From contig JAJYLC010000009.1 of NCBI GenBank assembly GCA_021787935.1, forward strand, positions 1-41,594: 41,594 bases of DNA. Reading direction: 5' to 3'. This document shows positions 41,091 to 41,594 of this stretch, piece after piece (the stretch's first letter is position 1; each line of letters begins with the position of its first letter). A program made the translations under genes and the position numbers. Below the pieces are notes generated by a model. It was not told the origin of the DNA. It saw nothing but the letters and a program-made list of their open reading frames with translations, and ran no database searches. This stretch comes from Chloroflexota bacterium. Its GTDB lineage: Bacteria > Chloroflexota > Dehalococcoidia > SZUA-161.

Positions 41091-41594
41091 TCACTCCGCC
41101 ACGACGATAAATTTTTTATTTTTCTTCAACCCCACACCCTTGAATTCCTGGACTATCCCCATCACTGCCTTTTCTACAGGGATTCTCTCGATGCTGGAGG
41201 CCCCTACAAAGCCTGCCGCATCCGTATGTTGGTAAATATATTTAGTATCTTCAGGGCTCACGATCGGTCCCCCGTGAGCCAGACAGATGATATCCGGGTT
41301 CACCTTCCTGGTTGCCTTTATAATCTTCTGCACCAGGGCCGCTGCATCTTTCATGGGCGCTGCTATAGAATCAAAACCTACCAGCCCTCCGGCAGTCCCC
41401 CCGGCATGGGCGACCATGACATCGACCCCTGCTTCAGCCATAGAGCGTGCATCTGCCGGAAAGAAGACATAGGCCATAGTGAATACACCCATATCATTTG
41501 CTACGCGTATAAGTTCAATCTCCCTGGAGAACCCTGTGCCCTGGGATTCTCTTTCCTTGCGCCAGTTCTTATCATCGAAGAATCCGAACGTAGG
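41091..41594 (-). CDS. Phosphoenolpyruvate hydrolase-like TIM-barrel protein, partial
   Basis: The C-terminal 167 residues of a larger gene; the 5' end is beyond the window. The reading frame stays open to the edge and continues as PTFGFFDDKNWR, GTGFSREIELIRVANDMGVF, YVFFPADARSMAEAGVDVMV and AHAGGTAGGLVGFDSI, which is the pattern of the PEP hydrolase-like (PF09370) family of TIM-barrel proteins. CLAHGGPIVSPEDTKYIYQH and GFVGASSIERIPVE finish the barrel. An internal ATG at 41492 is not the real start. Its role is uncertain; some relatives are linked to sugar or aromatic catabolism. Confidence 0.75.
   Translation of the reverse strand, partial: PTFGFFDDKNWRKERESQGTGFSREIELIRVANDMGVFTMAYVFFPADARSMAEAGVDVMVAHAGGTAGGLVGFDSIAAPMKDAAALVQKIIKATRKVNPDIICLAHGGPIVSPEDTKYIYQHTDAAGFVGASSIERIPVEKAVMGIVQEFKGVGLKKNKKFIVVAE

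Noticed and set aside
1-41594. CRISPR arrays, tRNA or rRNA genes and insertion sequences
   Set aside because: No regularly spaced repeats, no tRNA-like or rRNA-like stretches and no transposase were seen by reading both strands. The intergenic palindromes are single or differ in their cores.

Overview
The window is a stretch of bacterial chromosome from what looks like an anaerobic environmental Chloroflexota, probably Dehalococcoidia-like. That assignment is an inference. It rests on the gene order thrS-infC-rpmI-rplT-pheS-pheT ... hisA-hisI-DUF1385-rpmE-rpmA-rplU, a threonyl-tRNA synthetase without a TGS domain, oxygen-sensitive glycyl-radical enzymes, and many short palindromic intergenic repeats. 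No rRNA, tRNA, CRISPR array, transposase or prophage was seen.

Layout. (1) 0.2-8.1 kb, catabolic block. On + lie an Old Yellow Enzyme-type Fe-S flavoprotein, a Cys-rich protein of uncertain family and an SDR. Facing them on - is a four-gene operon of two tandem-domain NIPSNAP-like proteins, a nitronate monooxygenase/FabK-like flavoprotein and an acetyl-CoA hydrolase/transferase-family enzyme. (2) 8.5-10.9 kb: an orphan membrane PAS histidine kinase with its own terminator. (3) 10.9-21.2 kb: a second catabolic operon with its own promoter, comprising two tandem glycyl-radical enzymes, two class III CoA-transferases, an acyl-CoA dehydrogenase and an MFS transporter. No activating enzyme is present. 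(4) 21.5-23.4 kb: an orphan membrane-anchored protein and a HigBA-like toxin-antitoxin pair. (5) 23.4-27.6 kb: a three-gene cassette of FGGY sugar kinase, RuBisCO-like protein and saccharopine-dehydrogenase-like oxidoreductase. (6) 27.6-34.2 kb: the thrS-pheT translation operon. (7) 34.3-37.3 kb: hisA and hisI on +, facing DUF1385 and the L21-L27-L31 operon on -. (8) 37.6-41.6 kb: zinc-ribbon protein, LemA and HtpX-like protease, then dUTPase, a DUF4279-like protein and a PEP-hydrolase-like gene cut by the window edge.

How the genes may work together. The glycyl-radical enzyme / paired class III CoA-transferase / acyl-CoA dehydrogenase order resembles the logic of benzylsuccinate degradation (BssA, BbsEF, BbsG). 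However, the active-site Cys context of the radical enzymes is unusual, so the substrate is unknown. The kinase-RLP-dehydrogenase cassette suggests catabolism of a phosphorylated sugar or sugar acid through a RuBisCO-like enzyme that keeps the carbamylation lysine and metal ligands. Both are candidates for undescribed chemistry.

Two translation genes appear to use non-canonical starts: infC at AUA and rplU at AUU. Each is supported by a well-placed Shine-Dalgarno and by family length. The antitoxin promoter is notable because a perfect 22-bp palindrome nearly fills the -35/-10 spacer, and the toxin stop codon lies inside the -35 box.
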